Shown one piece after another: positions 51,396-60,853 of a DNA stretch of 64,000 bases. The stretch is from Paenibacillus macquariensis (GTDB lineage Bacteria; Bacillota; Bacilli; Paenibacillales; Paenibacillaceae). The notes under the pieces are model-generated. The model was not told where the DNA came from. It worked only from the letters and a program-made list of their open reading frames with translations, and did no database searches. The stretch is from positions 186,001 through 250,000 of the forward strand of contig NZ_FTNK01000002.1 of the NCBI RefSeq assembly GCF_900156375.1, read 5' to 3'. The translations under genes were made by a program, and so were the position numbers. Each line of letters starts with the position of its first letter. The stretch's first letter is position 1.

Positions 51396-52946
51396 ATGCT
51401 ACTTTCAAAGATACTACCGGATATTGCTCGTATGTATCCAACCAATAACGCGATGAAGTACAAGAATGAGAGTCTAACATATGATCAACTATTACATCGA
51501 GTAAGTTGTGTCGCGCGTGGATTCCATGATCTTTGTATCAAACCAGGTGAACGAATTGCATTGTTGGGTAATCCTTCACCTAATCTTGCTATTGCGGAGT
51601 ACGCTGCGGTTGCTATGGGAGCAATTCCCGTTACGATATTTCCTGGTTTAGCACCTATAGAAATTAAACAAATACTACAAGATTCGTCACCAGTTGGTGT
51701 AGTCTATGACCTTGATCAATTGTATTTATACGAGATCATCTCGTCACTAAGCATAAAATATCTTATTTCATGTAAGTCAGATCGTAACCTCCCTCATTCA
51801 ATTGAGGATTTCATTACTAATTACCCCTCGATGACAGAATGGTACGAAGCAGATCCCGAAGATATTGCACTCCTTATTTATACAGGGGGTACGACTGGTC
51901 GCTCCAAGGGTGTGATGCATTCGCATCGTAGTATCCGAAGTTGGGCTTTCATGAATCCACAAATGGGCGTAGGACATAATCCTACTAAAAAATCACTTGT
52001 CTTTAATCAAGCTCATTTGACGGGTCAATACATCCTCTGGGCCTCAATAAATGAAGGAGGTTGTCTCATCTATCCGGATAGCTATCCACTGCAAGCAGAT
52101 GAGGTTGTTGACATTATTGAACGTGAACAAATTAAATATCTAGGTACAGTGGGTCTATTACTCAGGGATATCGTCAATATGGACAATATTAAATCGAGAG
52201 ATTTAATATCGATAGAAGGAATTTCATGCGGCGGCGCTCCCATCAGCGAGAATACATTACATAAAGCACGCGATCTTTTTCCGAAAGCACAAATCACCGA
52301 AGTATATTCCCAAACAGAAAGTGGACAATTCATTAGTTTTGTATCCATAAATCAATGTTTCAATGAAGGGACTTTACATCGTCTGAGATCCGTAGGGAAT
52401 CAGGATAACTTGGCATTATGGGGACAGCAGCCATTCCTTGTGCGGATCATCGATCACACATGTACGGATGTTGAGGTAGGAGAAATAGGAGAAGTTATAT
52501 GTCAAGGCGCTCAGATGATGCTTGGCTACTGGAATAACGTCGAAGAGACAAACAAAGCCCTACGAAATGGCTGGCTGCATACGGGTGATTTAGGCAGATT
52601 TGATCAAGATGGCTATTTGTACCTTGTAGATAGAAAGAAAGATATGATTATTGTCGATGGTTCAAATGTGTATTGCATAGAAGTAGAGGAAGTATTAAGT
52701 AAGCATCCTGCAATCCTTGAGATTGCCGTAATAGGAACACGATTATCTAATGATGGCGAAGAAGTAACCGCTGTTGTAACCCTTCAACCAGACACAGACC
52801 TTACGTTAGAAGAACTGAAGCAATTCTGTCTCAATCAAATAGCATTATATAAAATTCCTACTCGTTTGGAAGTCGTTAACGCCATACCTAGAACTTCTGT
52901 TGGAAAGGTAAATAAGGCAGTTATTAGGAAGAAGTATAACTCCTGA
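51396..52946 (+). CDS. AMP-dependent acyl-CoA synthetase/ligase (ANL superfamily)
   Basis: 516 residues from ATG 51396 (GGAGGTGG eight bases upstream; the frame from 51300 lacks a site). Motifs: P-loop YTGGTTGRSKGVMHSHRS, EVYSQTES (A5), GWLHTGDLGRFDQDGYLY (A7), DRKKDMIIVDGSNVYCIEVEEVL (A8) and PRTSVGKVNKAVIRK with the A10 lysine. It adenylates a carboxylic acid and probably makes its CoA thioester. It stands alone, with no carrier protein or thioesterase nearby, so the substrate is open; medium or long-chain acids are the usual guess. Confidence 0.88.
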   Translation: MLLSKILPDIARMYPTNNAMKYKNESLTYDQLLHRVSCVARGFHDLCIKPGERIALLGNPSPNLAIAEYAAVAMGAIPVTIFPGLAPIEIKQILQDSSPVGVVYDLDQLYLYEIISSLSIKYLISCKSDRNLPHSIEDFITNYPSMTEWYEADPEDIALLIYTGGTTGRSKGVMHSHRSIRSWAFMNPQMGVGHNPTKKSLVFNQAHLTGQYILWASINEGGCLIYPDSYPLQADEVVDIIEREQIKYLGTVGLLLRDIVNMDNIKSRDLISIEGISCGGAPISENTLHKARDLFPKAQITEVYSQTESGQFISFVSINQCFNEGTLHRLRSVGNQDNLALWGQQPFLVRIIDHTCTDVEVGEIGEVICQGAQMMLGYWNNVEETNKALRNGWLHTGDLGRFDQDGYLYLVDRKKDMIIVDGSNVYCIEVEEVLSKHPAILEIAVIGTRLSNDGEEVTAVVTLQPDTDLTLEELKQFCLNQIALYKIPTRLEVVNAIPRTSVGKVNKAVIRKKYNS

Positions 52947-53065
52947 TGGACATCATTTGTGATAAAATCAATGAATATAAGGAAATCTGAGGTATAATCA
53001 ATAGTAGAGTTCCTTGTTGTGGGAATGAAATATAGGTAAGAATTATATAGATTTGGGGTGAAAAG

Positions 53066-53683
53066 GTGCAATCTAAGATCGTCGATGGAGATTACGTGTA
53101 TCAATGTAAACAAGTGCAATCAACAATAGATTGGAATAGTTGTGACGTGCTCGAATTAAGTGATACGGTAACAGGTCTTCCGCCAAAAGAAGCAACCGAG
53201 GTAAGAGCTTGTTGGAGCACAGAGTATTTGTATTTACGATTCTTGTGTAAGGAGTCGAACATCGTATCCGATTTCGAACACAGAGATGATCCGCTGTATG
53301 AACAGGATGTCGTTGAATTCTTTATCGATGAAGAAGACAAGGGTACCGGTTACTTAGAGTTGGAAGTTAGTCCAAGAAATATAGTGTTTGATGCTGTCAT
53401 TGAGAATGATGGTATAGACACCGTTGTTTCGATAGACCAAACTTGGTGTTTTAAGGATCTTCAAACATCTGTGGAATCCAAAAAGCAAGGATATTTAACC
53501 ACCTTCATTACGATTCCTTCATCCAATTTCATTCATCCACTTCATCAAGGATTACGATGGAAGGTTAACTTCTATCGGATTGATGAGGACTTGGATGGAA
53601 ATCGAGAATTTCAAGCGTGGCGACCTACAGAGAAAATCAATTTTCATATCCCTTCTAGATTCGGAACCATGGTATTTATATGA
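53066..53683 (+). CDS. CBM9-like carbohydrate-binding protein
   Basis: 205 residues from GTG 53066 (TTGGGGTGAAAAG upstream). The pattern WNSCDVLELSDTVTG, EVRACWSTEYLYLRFLCKES, YEQDVVEFFIDEED, YLELEVSPRNIVFDAVI and WKVNFYRIDEDLDGNREFQAWRPT is that of the type 9 carbohydrate-binding (DOMON-like) fold found in free-standing proteins of Paenibacillus and relatives. There is no signal peptide or catalytic domain. Role unknown. Confidence 0.8.
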   Translation: MQSKIVDGDYVYQCKQVQSTIDWNSCDVLELSDTVTGLPPKEATEVRACWSTEYLYLRFLCKESNIVSDFEHRDDPLYEQDVVEFFIDEEDKGTGYLELEVSPRNIVFDAVIENDGIDTVVSIDQTWCFKDLQTSVESKKQGYLTTFITIPSSNFIHPLHQGLRWKVNFYRIDEDLDGNREFQAWRPTEKINFHIPSRFGTMVFI

Positions 53684-53690
53684 ACGGAAG

Positions 53691-53733
53691 AGACGCCATC
53701 CAAGCCCTATGTGGGTATGACGGCGTCTTTTTT
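53691..53733 (+). terminator. Terminator after CBM9-like gene
   Basis: AGACGCC pairs with GGCGTCT over a long loop that can extend the stem, followed by TTTTTTT. Confidence 0.8.
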
Positions 53734-53755
53734 TTGCTGAAAAATTGGTGTGCGC

Positions 53756-54664
53756 TTATTTACCGGAGTAAAACAATAGGTAATCACTCGTGTGTTTGCG
53801 CCAGTAATCCCCGTCATGTCCACCAGGCCCATGATGATATTCCGAATTCACGTTCTTGCTCTGCAATTGTTGATAGAGCGCCTCTGCACCTTCATAAAAT
53901 CTAAAACCATCCTCATCTCCAGAATCGAGATAAATCGATAATCCTTTCAGATTCTGGGTCTCTACAAGGCGCAAAGGATCTCTTTGATCTTGAAGCTGTT
54001 CAGAAGGGTATAGCCAATTGCGCAATCCCTCTGCATCCCCCCAGTAGTCCATGAATAAAGCTGGGCTGTGCCCGCCGACTTTACTGTATAACGCTGGATG
54101 TTGAAATGCGTTAAATAGTGCAGCCCATCCACCCATAGATAATCCACCGATATATCGACCTACTCTACTGGCATTGGTATTGAAATGTCCATCTACGTAT
54201 TGGATTAGATCATTGACAATATAGTCACTATAATCTCCTTCCGAGATAGAATTGAACCCGTAGCTGTTGTTGATTTGCGGGGAAATGATAATTAGAGGAT
54301 TAATCTTATTTGCACTTATCATTGCATCTGCGGTTACATCCAATCCTAACTCCGGTAACCAAGAGTCTTCAGTCCCGCTATATCCATGAAGCATGTAAAG
54401 GACCGGGTATTTCTTGGTTATGTCATAACCTTTTGGCAAGTAAATATTAAATTTCATATCTTTGTCGAGTGATTCGCTGTGAAAAGTAACTTTTTGAACG
54501 TTTGGAGATGAGGAGATGACCACAGTACGTATGGGCATGGGTTCCACAGGCTTACTTGCAGTCACTTTGATGCTTGTCTCGGGTTGGTTATCATTGGCAC
54601 AACCGGGAATCATCAATGTACTTAATAATAGTATGCAAGTAATGATCATAGTACCAAACCTCAT
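53756..54664 (-). CDS. Lipoprotein esterase of the esterase D / feruloyl-esterase type
   Basis: 302 residues from ATG 54664, where AAGGGGGC lies eight bases upstream. A lipoprotein signal ends LMIPGC (Cys22; proline at -2 is unusual). The alpha/beta-hydrolase domain reads KFNIYLPKGYD, YPVLYMLHGYSGTEDSW, nucleophile GGLSMGGWAALFNA, acid near DSGDEDGF and histidine in GGHDGDYWR. This is the putative esterase family (PF00756) that includes feruloyl and S-formylglutathione esterases and mycolyltransferases. It is anchored outside the membrane. Substrate unknown. Confidence 0.85.
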   Translation of the reverse strand: MRFGTMIITCILLLSTLMIPGCANDNQPETSIKVTASKPVEPMPIRTVVISSSPNVQKVTFHSESLDKDMKFNIYLPKGYDITKKYPVLYMLHGYSGTEDSWLPELGLDVTADAMISANKINPLIIISPQINNSYGFNSISEGDYSDYIVNDLIQYVDGHFNTNASRVGRYIGGLSMGGWAALFNAFQHPALYSKVGGHSPALFMDYWGDAEGLRNWLYPSEQLQDQRDPLRLVETQNLKGLSIYLDSGDEDGFRFYEGAEALYQQLQSKNVNSEYHHGPGGHDGDYWRKHTSDYLLFYSGK

Positions 54665-54872
54665 AAGTATGCCCCCTTGTTCATTTCGCATGGATATGAA
54701 TTCAATGATATTTTACCATAATTTGTGTGTTTAATATCTCAGGAGAAACATTGAAATTAAATTTAATTCATTTTTAATAAACAATTCGTTCATCCTTAAT
54801 TTGGTATTCAGCTAATCTTAAAATAACGATGATATGATGACCTCATTCCAATCGAAAGGAGAACGAAAATGA

Positions 54873-55851
54873 ATGAAAAAAGGTTATAAGAATTTGATAG
54901 TTATCTGTGCTTGTGTTGTTGTAGTTGGCGCTGGAGGGACGTATTTTGTCCAGAAAACGACTGCCAGCCCCAAGATGGAAATAGCGATCATTACATATTC
55001 AGTCAAAAAAGGGGACTTATCCAAGACAGTTTCATCCTCCGGGAATATCGAGGCATCCGAATCTGTAGATCTTTCTTTTAGTGGGAAATCTAAAGTGACC
55101 CAAATTCATGTGAATGCTGGAGATAGTGTTACCAAAGGGCAAGTTCTTGCTGAGATGGACGCTACTTCAGTTAATAATGCGTTACTATTGGCACAAGCTA
55201 ATTATGATAGTGCCGTTGCTAAGCTGAAAAGTATAGAAGCGGGGACGGATACAAGCACCATTAGTGATCAGAAATATCAGGTTTCAAAAGCCAAATTAGA
55301 TGTCACTTCTGCACAGACTGAACTGTCAAACGTGAAAAAAATTTCCTCTGCTTTCTATTTACAGCAACAGGTGGATCTTGCTAAAGCAGCAGTCATCAGT
55401 GCTCAGACAATACTAGATCAGGAAAAAGAAGGCACAGATCAATCTAAAACGTTGTTTGCCCAAGTGGCGCTTGAGAATGCGCAAAACGCATATAAACAGG
55501 CAGCTACACAGCAAAGCAATAAGGATTCATTACAAACTTCGCTATCTTCCTTACAAAATAAATTGGCGGGAAAAAAATCGTAATGTTAGACAACAATGGA
55601 ACGGAAGAGCAGAAAGAGATTACTACAGGCCTTGATGATGGTGCTAGAACAGAAGTACTTTCGGGACTTTCTGAAGGAGACAAGGTGACTATATCAATGA
55701 CCACCACGAATAAGACGACCACAACCAATATGCAAGTGGTATGGGAGGGTTTGGCGGTTTCGGGGGTGATCCAACAATGCAGGGCAGACAGTACAATAGA
55801 ACGGGTAGTACTGGAAATTCACGTCAGGGTACCACTGGAGGTGGTAAATAG
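54873..55851 (+). pseudogene. Membrane fusion protein of a MacAB/YknXYZ-like exporter, broken by deletion and frameshift
   Basis: ATG 54873 (AAAGGAG upstream) starts a normal HlyD/MacA-type protein: membrane helix, SGNIEASESVDLSFSGKSKV, VNAGDSVTKGQVLAEMD (first lipoyl half) and the coiled hairpin. At about 55570-55580 (GGGAAAAAAATCG) it reaches a stop in that frame. The C-terminus (IVMLDNNGTEEQKEI, GLSEGDKVTIS) continues in another frame. The middle third (second lipoyl half and beta-barrel, roughly 120 residues) is gone. Near 55710-55735 a second shift moves to a frame encoding a glycine-rich tail (GMGGFGGFGGDPTMQGR), whose TAG 55849-55851 overlaps the ATPase start. The exporter has lost its fusion protein unless assembly is at fault. 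Confidence 0.85.
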
Positions 55852-56543
55852 TGATCACTTTTGAGGATGTGGATAAGGTATACGCGTCAGGTGAGATGAA
55901 GGTACATGCACTGAAAGGGGTGTCACTTCATATTCATGAACGAGAATTTGTATCAATCATGGGCCCCTCGGGATCGGGTAAATCAACCTTGATGAATGTG
56001 ATCGGATGTCTGGATAAACCAAGTTCCGGCATTTATACATTGGATGGCATCAATGTTGGTACTGCATCATCGAAGCAATTATCCCAGGTAAGAAATCAGA
56101 AAATTGGCTTTGTATTTCAAAACTTCAATCTTCTCAAACGAACCTCAGCGATCGAAAATGTAGAACTTCCGATGCTTTACGGTGGAAGAGCCAAAAAGGA
56201 ACGACTTGAAAAGGCCCAATACTGTCTTGAGCGCGTAGGTCTTAAAGATCGAATGTATCATAAACCAAATGAGTTGTCAGGTGGACAGCAACAGCGTGTC
56301 GCAATTGCACGAGCATTGTCCAATGATCCAGCTATTATTCTTGCGGATGAGCCTACTGGAAATTTGGATAGCGCATCCTCTGAAGAGATAATGAATATTT
56401 TTAGAACGCTTAATGATAACGGGAATACAATCGTTGTAGTTACTCATGAAACAGATATTGCGGCATACACACAAAGAATCATTTGCTTCCGCGATGGAAG
56501 GATTGAAACCGATCGCTTTAATATGGAGCGTGGCGTCATATGA
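55851..56543 (+). CDS. ABC exporter ATP-binding protein, MacB/YknY type
   Basis: 230 residues from GTG 55851, whose first base is the last of the fusion-protein TAG, a coupled arrangement. Walker [25 protein letters not shown], signature [15 protein letters not shown], Walker [14 protein letters not shown] and switch histidine in [10 protein letters not shown]. This is the LolD/MacB-like subgroup that works with a FtsX/MacB permease and a fusion protein. The 4-base overlap with the permease is intact. Bacillus subtilis YknXYZ protects against the SdpC toxin; the same role here is conjecture. Confidence 0.9.
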   Translation: MITFEDVDKVYASGEMKVHALKGVSLHIHEREFVSIMGPSGSGKSTLMNVIGCLDKPSSGIYTLDGINVGTASSKQLSQVRNQKIGFVFQNFNLLKRTSAIENVELPMLYGGRAKKERLEKAQYCLERVGLKDRMYHKPNELSGGQQQRVAIARALSNDPAIILADEPTGNLDSASSEEIMNIFRTLNDNGNTIVVVTHETDIAAYTQRIICFRDGRIETDRFNMERGVI

Positions 56544-57754
56544 ATGTTGTAGAATTGCTGAAGATCTCACTAAGGAGTCTAACAGTCAATTTGATGCGTT
56601 CTTTTCTCACGATGTTAGGGATTATTATTGGTGTAGCAACGGTCATAGCTATGATATCGATCGGAGAGGGTACAAGTAATCAGGTGACAAGTCAGATTCA
56701 AAGTCTTGGATTAAATCTGATTACAATTACCGCTGGAACAAGTTCAGCCTCAACAGGAGGTTCGGGTGGAGGAACTCTGCAAATCTCTGATTCGGAGCCC
56801 CTTACACAGATAAATACGGTTAAATATGTAGCACCAGTGATGCAGGCGAATACACAGGTGAAGAATGGAGCCAATATCACCTCGACAAGTATAATTGGAA
56901 CGAACCCAAGTTATGCGGATATTAAATCATGGGAAACAGATATTGGACGTTTCTTTACTGAGGATGAAGTGACAGATAAAGCGAAGGTGGTTGTGCTTGG
57001 TTCAACGACTGCGGAGAATTTGTTCGGAAAAGCTGGGTTTGACGCGATAGGCAGCTTGATCAATATCAATAACATTCCTTTTCGTGTCATCGGCATATTA
57101 CAATCTAAAGGGTCTTCCGGATCTATGGATATGGACGATACGATTATAGCGCCGATTACAACGGTACAATCCCGGTTTCAAGTGGGTAACTCGAAAAATG
57201 CTGTGCGACAAATTTTAGTCGAATCGAAATCACCTGATTCTATCAAAAGTACCATTGCCTTGATTGAATACACCATGCGCCAGAGCCATAAGTTGGGTCA
57301 AGGTGAAGATGATTTCAAGGTTCGGAGTCAGGAAGATGTGCTCTCTTCTGCGGAGAGCGTTACGAATACACTAACACTTTTTCTGGGAGGAATCGCAGCT
57401 ATTTCCCTTCTAGTAGGTGGAATTGGCATCATGAATATTATGCTTGTCTCCGTTACGGAACGTACACGTGAGATCGGTATCCGCAAGGCAATAGGGGCAC
57501 CAGAAGGGACGATCATGTCTCAGTTTCTTATGGAATCCGTCACGTTAGCTATTCTTGGTGGGGTCATTGGTGTTCTACTAGGATTTGGAGGTTCCAAGTT
57601 TGTCGGTCATTTGATGACTATCCAAACAGCGGTGTCTATGAATTCCGTTCTTCTGGCAGTTGGATTCTCCGGTTGCATTGGTATCGTATTCGGTGTATTT
57701 CCTGCTCGCAAAGCTGCTAGATTAGATCCCATAGAAGCCCTTCGTTACGAATAA
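56540..57754 (+). CDS. ABC exporter permease, MacB/YknZ type
   Basis: 404 residues. TM1 (RSFLTMLGIIIGVATVIAMISIGEGTS) precedes a large extracytoplasmic domain (residues ~45-280, GTSSASTGGSGGG, PVMQANTQVKNG, FFTEDEV). Three C-terminal helices follow, with the FtsX-family signature ISLLVGGIGIMNIMLVSVTERTREIGIRKAIGA, closing FPARKAARLDPIEALRYE. This is a mechanotransmission-type transporter. The gene is intact though its partner fusion protein is not. Confidence 0.92.
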   Translation: MNVVELLKISLRSLTVNLMRSFLTMLGIIIGVATVIAMISIGEGTSNQVTSQIQSLGLNLITITAGTSSASTGGSGGGTLQISDSEPLTQINTVKYVAPVMQANTQVKNGANITSTSIIGTNPSYADIKSWETDIGRFFTEDEVTDKAKVVVLGSTTAENLFGKAGFDAIGSLININNIPFRVIGILQSKGSSGSMDMDDTIIAPITTVQSRFQVGNSKNAVRQILVESKSPDSIKSTIALIEYTMRQSHKLGQGEDDFKVRSQEDVLSSAESVTNTLTLFLGGIAAISLLVGGIGIMNIMLVSVTERTREIGIRKAIGAPEGTIMSQFLMESVTLAILGGVIGVLLGFGGSKFVGHLMTIQTAVSMNSVLLAVGFSGCIGIVFGVFPARKAARLDPIEALRYE

Positions 57755-57877
57755 TAGAATGCGTTACCCTATTAATATATTTGATAGAAATGAACAACTT
57801 TATGCATTTCCTGGAAAAACGGAGCATATCATAACTTTGAAGTGATATTCAAAATAGCTGAAATGAGGAACTTAATC

Positions 57878-58072
57878 ATGGCAAAATCTAAACGAGGACA
57901 TGCACTCTGGAGCTTACCTTCACGTGGTCGTGGCACCTGTCCAATCTGCGAGAGCACGCGAATTAAGCTGCTCTATCCAAGAAGAGCAACGGATGGTACG
58001 AATATTAAGGTATGTAAGCGCTGCGACAAGGTGTCACAAGAAAAAGTGGATGCATCGATATTAGTGAAGTGA
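57878..58072 (+). CDS. Small zinc-ribbon protein
   Basis: 64 residues from ATG 57878 (ATGAGGAAC upstream); the frame from 57842 has no site. Two CxxC knuckles, C21-C24 (TCPIC) and C46-C49 (VCKRC), form a zinc ribbon. The first 18 residues are very basic (AKSKRGHALWSLPSRGRG). Size, charge and ribbon resemble small ribosome-associated proteins such as L33, but the sequence does not match L33 directly. Function not recognised; RNA binding is a guess. It has a strong terminator of its own. Confidence 0.7.
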   Translation: MAKSKRGHALWSLPSRGRGTCPICESTRIKLLYPRRATDGTNIKVCKRCDKVSQEKVDASILVK

Positions 58073-58081
58073 ATCGTATTT

Positions 58082-58136
58082 AAGGGTGCCAGTTGTCCTA
58101 ATGCATAAGCATTATGGAACAACGGCACCCTTGTTT
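58082..58136 (+). terminator. Terminator after small zinc-ribbon gene
   Basis: AAGGGTGCCAGTTGTCC pairs with GGAACAACGGCACCCTT; an inner TAATGCATAAGCATTA stem extends it; TGTTT follows. Confidence 0.85.
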
Positions 58137-58140
58137 CATG

Positions 58141-59769
58141 TTATTTCACAACAGAGAACTCAATCCAATCCAAATCAACTTGACCCTGAAGGACACGGAC
58201 GATCACTTGAACAGGTCCACTTACTACGGTGATGTTTCCCATTAGCAAGGTCTCATGCCATCCCTCATCTCTTACTTCACAAGTTACGGGTTGTTGTCCT
58301 TTCCATTCGATGGAAAGGGTTGCATCTTGTCCAGTAGCCATATTTAATCGAGCACATAGATCGAATGGATTGGTCTCAACGCACAATGCATCGTAAGCAA
58401 GCCAATCACCTGGATGTAGTTCTACACAAACGGTATTATTCGCATCACACAGCTTGCCGCCTTCTGAGTTATAGCTTGGCTTATCATTCTCACTTGCTAT
58501 CATTCTCATAGGAACATAGTCACTCACTCGTAACCCTACTGGGTTCTCTTTCTTATGCACAATACCGAAACCTACACCATCCCCTTGTCTGTAAAATTCA
58601 GCAGGAATCTGGATAGGGAGGTGGCGCAATAGAGAACGAGATATTCCAGGGTACGCGTCACACTGCTCTAGTCTAATATTATCGAGATATTGATTAAATA
58701 TGGCTTCCGATGTTGCCGCATCCGGCTTCGTACCCCCTTCCAAATAGTCAGTCAGTAGATTCCAGCCTCCTGGCATACGAATAGAGTAAGAGGAGTTCGA
58801 CGTATTTATCTTCTTCAATGTCCATAAATTCCAGGAAATCTGGTGGTCTTCGAACATTTGGAATGCACCACTATACCACTGTGCGTTATTTTCTCCACCT
58901 TCACCCATGAAGATAGGCACATTCCATTCATCGCGCTTATCTATATACTTCTGAATGCTCTCAGTATCAGGATTGTTCCAATATTTATGGAATTGCAGCA
59001 TCAGATTATCATCGAATTGATCTGTGAATATAGACCAATCTGTTGACCAGTGTACCCCTTCAAGGATAATCATATGCTTCTTATCTATTTCACGAATAGC
59101 TGCCGTAATTTCTTTGTACAGCGGAAGTACCTGATCATTGTACTTGTTAAACCAATCTGGAAGTGGCTCATTCAAAAGATCGTAGCCTGCGATGATCCAA
59201 TCGTCCTTATAACGTTCAGCAAACATTCGCCAGATTGCGATCGTCAATTCTTGATTCTTGCGGTCCGTAAATAACTCCGGTAAGTCATTCTCGGAATCAT
59301 CAATGTTAGCCCCAGTCTGCCCACCGGGTGCGCCATGCAGATCCAATATGACATATACTTTATATTGTCTGCACCATTCGATGACTTGGTGAATACGCGC
59401 GAGACGTTTCTCATTAAAGGTCACTTGGTCTCCTGCGATGAGGATGTCACGAGCATTGATAGGAAGCCGGACTGAATTATATCCTTGTAGGGCAACTTCA
59501 CGAACATCGATCTCATCAACATAACGTTCTACATACGTATCCCAGAATAGGGATGCTTTCTCTTCCCCAATTAATTCCTTTACCATCGCCTCGATCTTTC
59601 GAGGGCGATCTCCGCCTTCAGGCAATTTCCACATATATCCTTCGGGTAGCAACCAACTTCCGAAGCCTACACCTCTAAGGATAATTTCTTTGCCATTACC
59701 ATTGATGACCTTTTTCCCATCAGCTCTAATGAATCCGCTTACATCATGGTAGTCGATATGTACGTTCAT
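58141..59769 (-). CDS. Glycoside hydrolase family 5 with C-terminal CBM-like domain, no signal peptide
   Basis: 542 residues. The GH5 barrel occupies about 10-390: RGVGFGSWLLPEGYMW, NSVRLPINARD, DLHGAPGGQTG, acid/base glutamate in YDLLNEPLPDW, LEGVHWSTDW and nucleophile glutamate in VPIFMGEGGENN. A beta-rich tail (LHPGDWLAYDALCVET, GQVDLDWIEFSVVK) looks like a CBM6/36-type module. The pattern recalls exo-beta-1,3-glucanase or other GH5 exo-enzymes acting on short glucans. No signal peptide is found at any plausible start, so it likely acts on imported oligosaccharides. Confidence 0.85.
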   Translation of the reverse strand: MNVHIDYHDVSGFIRADGKKVINGNGKEIILRGVGFGSWLLPEGYMWKLPEGGDRPRKIEAMVKELIGEEKASLFWDTYVERYVDEIDVREVALQGYNSVRLPINARDILIAGDQVTFNEKRLARIHQVIEWCRQYKVYVILDLHGAPGGQTGANIDDSENDLPELFTDRKNQELTIAIWRMFAERYKDDWIIAGYDLLNEPLPDWFNKYNDQVLPLYKEITAAIREIDKKHMIILEGVHWSTDWSIFTDQFDDNLMLQFHKYWNNPDTESIQKYIDKRDEWNVPIFMGEGGENNAQWYSGAFQMFEDHQISWNLWTLKKINTSNSSYSIRMPGGWNLLTDYLEGGTKPDAATSEAIFNQYLDNIRLEQCDAYPGISRSLLRHLPIQIPAEFYRQGDGVGFGIVHKKENPVGLRVSDYVPMRMIASENDKPSYNSEGGKLCDANNTVCVELHPGDWLAYDALCVETNPFDLCARLNMATGQDATLSIEWKGQQPVTCEVRDEGWHETLLMGNITVVSGPVQVIVRVLQGQVDLDWIEFSVVK

Positions 59770-59926
59770 AATCGGATTGCCTCCTAATCAGTTTGTGTTG
59801 GCTACTTGTGCTATCATGCTCACACAATATAGCACAAGACTAAAGATTGAGGTGGACAACCCGAAATTCAGAGTACGTATCCGAAATATGGAGGGTATAT
59901 GAGTTCATTGAAGCCTTACTTAAATA

Positions 59927-60655
59927 TCAACGCAAGATATAGCCGCCATCCGGGTAGAGCGTACTTCCGGTGGTATAGCCATTGGTCATCAAATAAATCG
60001 TTGTATGTGCGGCTTCGTCTGAATGACCCACTCGGCCAAGTATATTTAACTTGGTATATCCTTCATAAGCTTTATCTCTAGTCTCCTGATCTGCACCTTC
60101 CCAATTAAATGAGGTATGTATGGTGCCTGGCGAAATGACATTTACTCGAATGGGTGCTAGTTCTACGGCTAAGGCTTTGCCTAGGCTTTCGATTGCACCG
60201 TTGCATGCAGCATAGGATGCGCCATCTGCAAGTGGTCGTTGACTAAAGGCACCGGACATTAGAACAATGGAACCGTTAGGGTTAATGAAAGGGGCTGCGT
60301 ACTTTACAGCGTTGTATTGTGGCCAGAATTTAGCATCAAAGCAGCTATGAGCAATCTCTGAACTTGACGTAATTGGACCTCTGACATAAGAAGCGCCTGG
60401 CGTAAATAAATGGTCGAATTTACCGATGTCTTCGAAAAAGGACTTTAATTGATCTTCGTTCTGATTATCCAATGGATACGTTTCTACAGAGTCTGATCTA
60501 AGAGAAAGACGGGCTGTATCCAATTTATCTTGGGAGCGACCTGCTAGAATAACTTGTGCTCCTTGTTCAATAGCCTGTTTAGCAGTAGCCAAACCTATTC
60601 CAGAACTTCCGCCAATAATTACGATTCTTTGATTCTTTAATGAAATAGTAGACAA
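59927..60655 (-). CDS. SDR-family oxidoreductase with Asn in place of catalytic Lys
   Basis: 242 residues. Cofactor motif GGSSGIGLATAKQ and AGRSQDKLD (NADP-type arginine), catalytic serine region VLMSGAFSQRP, then Y-A-A-C-N-G-A-I-E where the usual YxxxK lysine is asparagine. RVNVISPGTIHTSF and the closing STLYPDGGYILR are typical. Related SDRs carrying YxxxN are known, so it may be active with a modified mechanism. It is divergent from an HxlR regulator, whose operator lies in between. Confidence 0.85.
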   Translation of the reverse strand: MSTISLKNQRIVIIGGSSGIGLATAKQAIEQGAQVILAGRSQDKLDTARLSLRSDSVETYPLDNQNEDQLKSFFEDIGKFDHLFTPGASYVRGPITSSSEIAHSCFDAKFWPQYNAVKYAAPFINPNGSIVLMSGAFSQRPLADGASYAACNGAIESLGKALAVELAPIRVNVISPGTIHTSFNWEGADQETRDKAYEGYTKLNILGRVGHSDEAAHTTIYLMTNGYTTGSTLYPDGGYILR

Positions 60656-60747
60656 TTTGAATATGCTCCTTTATATAGAATGTAGTGAAATTGATATTTC
60701 TATCTATAGTATTAGGCAAGAAATCCTTTCTGCAAAGTACGCACTAT

Positions 60748-60774
60748 ATTCGTACTAGGTACGAATTTTCGTAC
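60748..60774. promoter_or_regulatory. HxlR-type operator between SDR and regulator genes
   Basis: ATTCGTAC-TAG-GTACGAAT (60748-60766) is a perfect 8-3-8 inverted repeat; a further half-site TTCGTAC follows at 60768-60774, and GTACG occurs at 60738. HxlR/YodB proteins bind such sites. Confidence 0.75.
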
Positions 60775-60853
60775 TAATATACTAGAATTAGGTATTATTG
60801 AACTAACGTGCAAAAGGAAAGAGTGATAGGTATGATAGGTATGAGAGGGTGAT

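Noticed and set aside
53680..53904. Plus-strand 74-codon frame after the CBM9-like gene
   Set aside because: It covers the terminator and the opposite-strand esterase gene; shadow frame.
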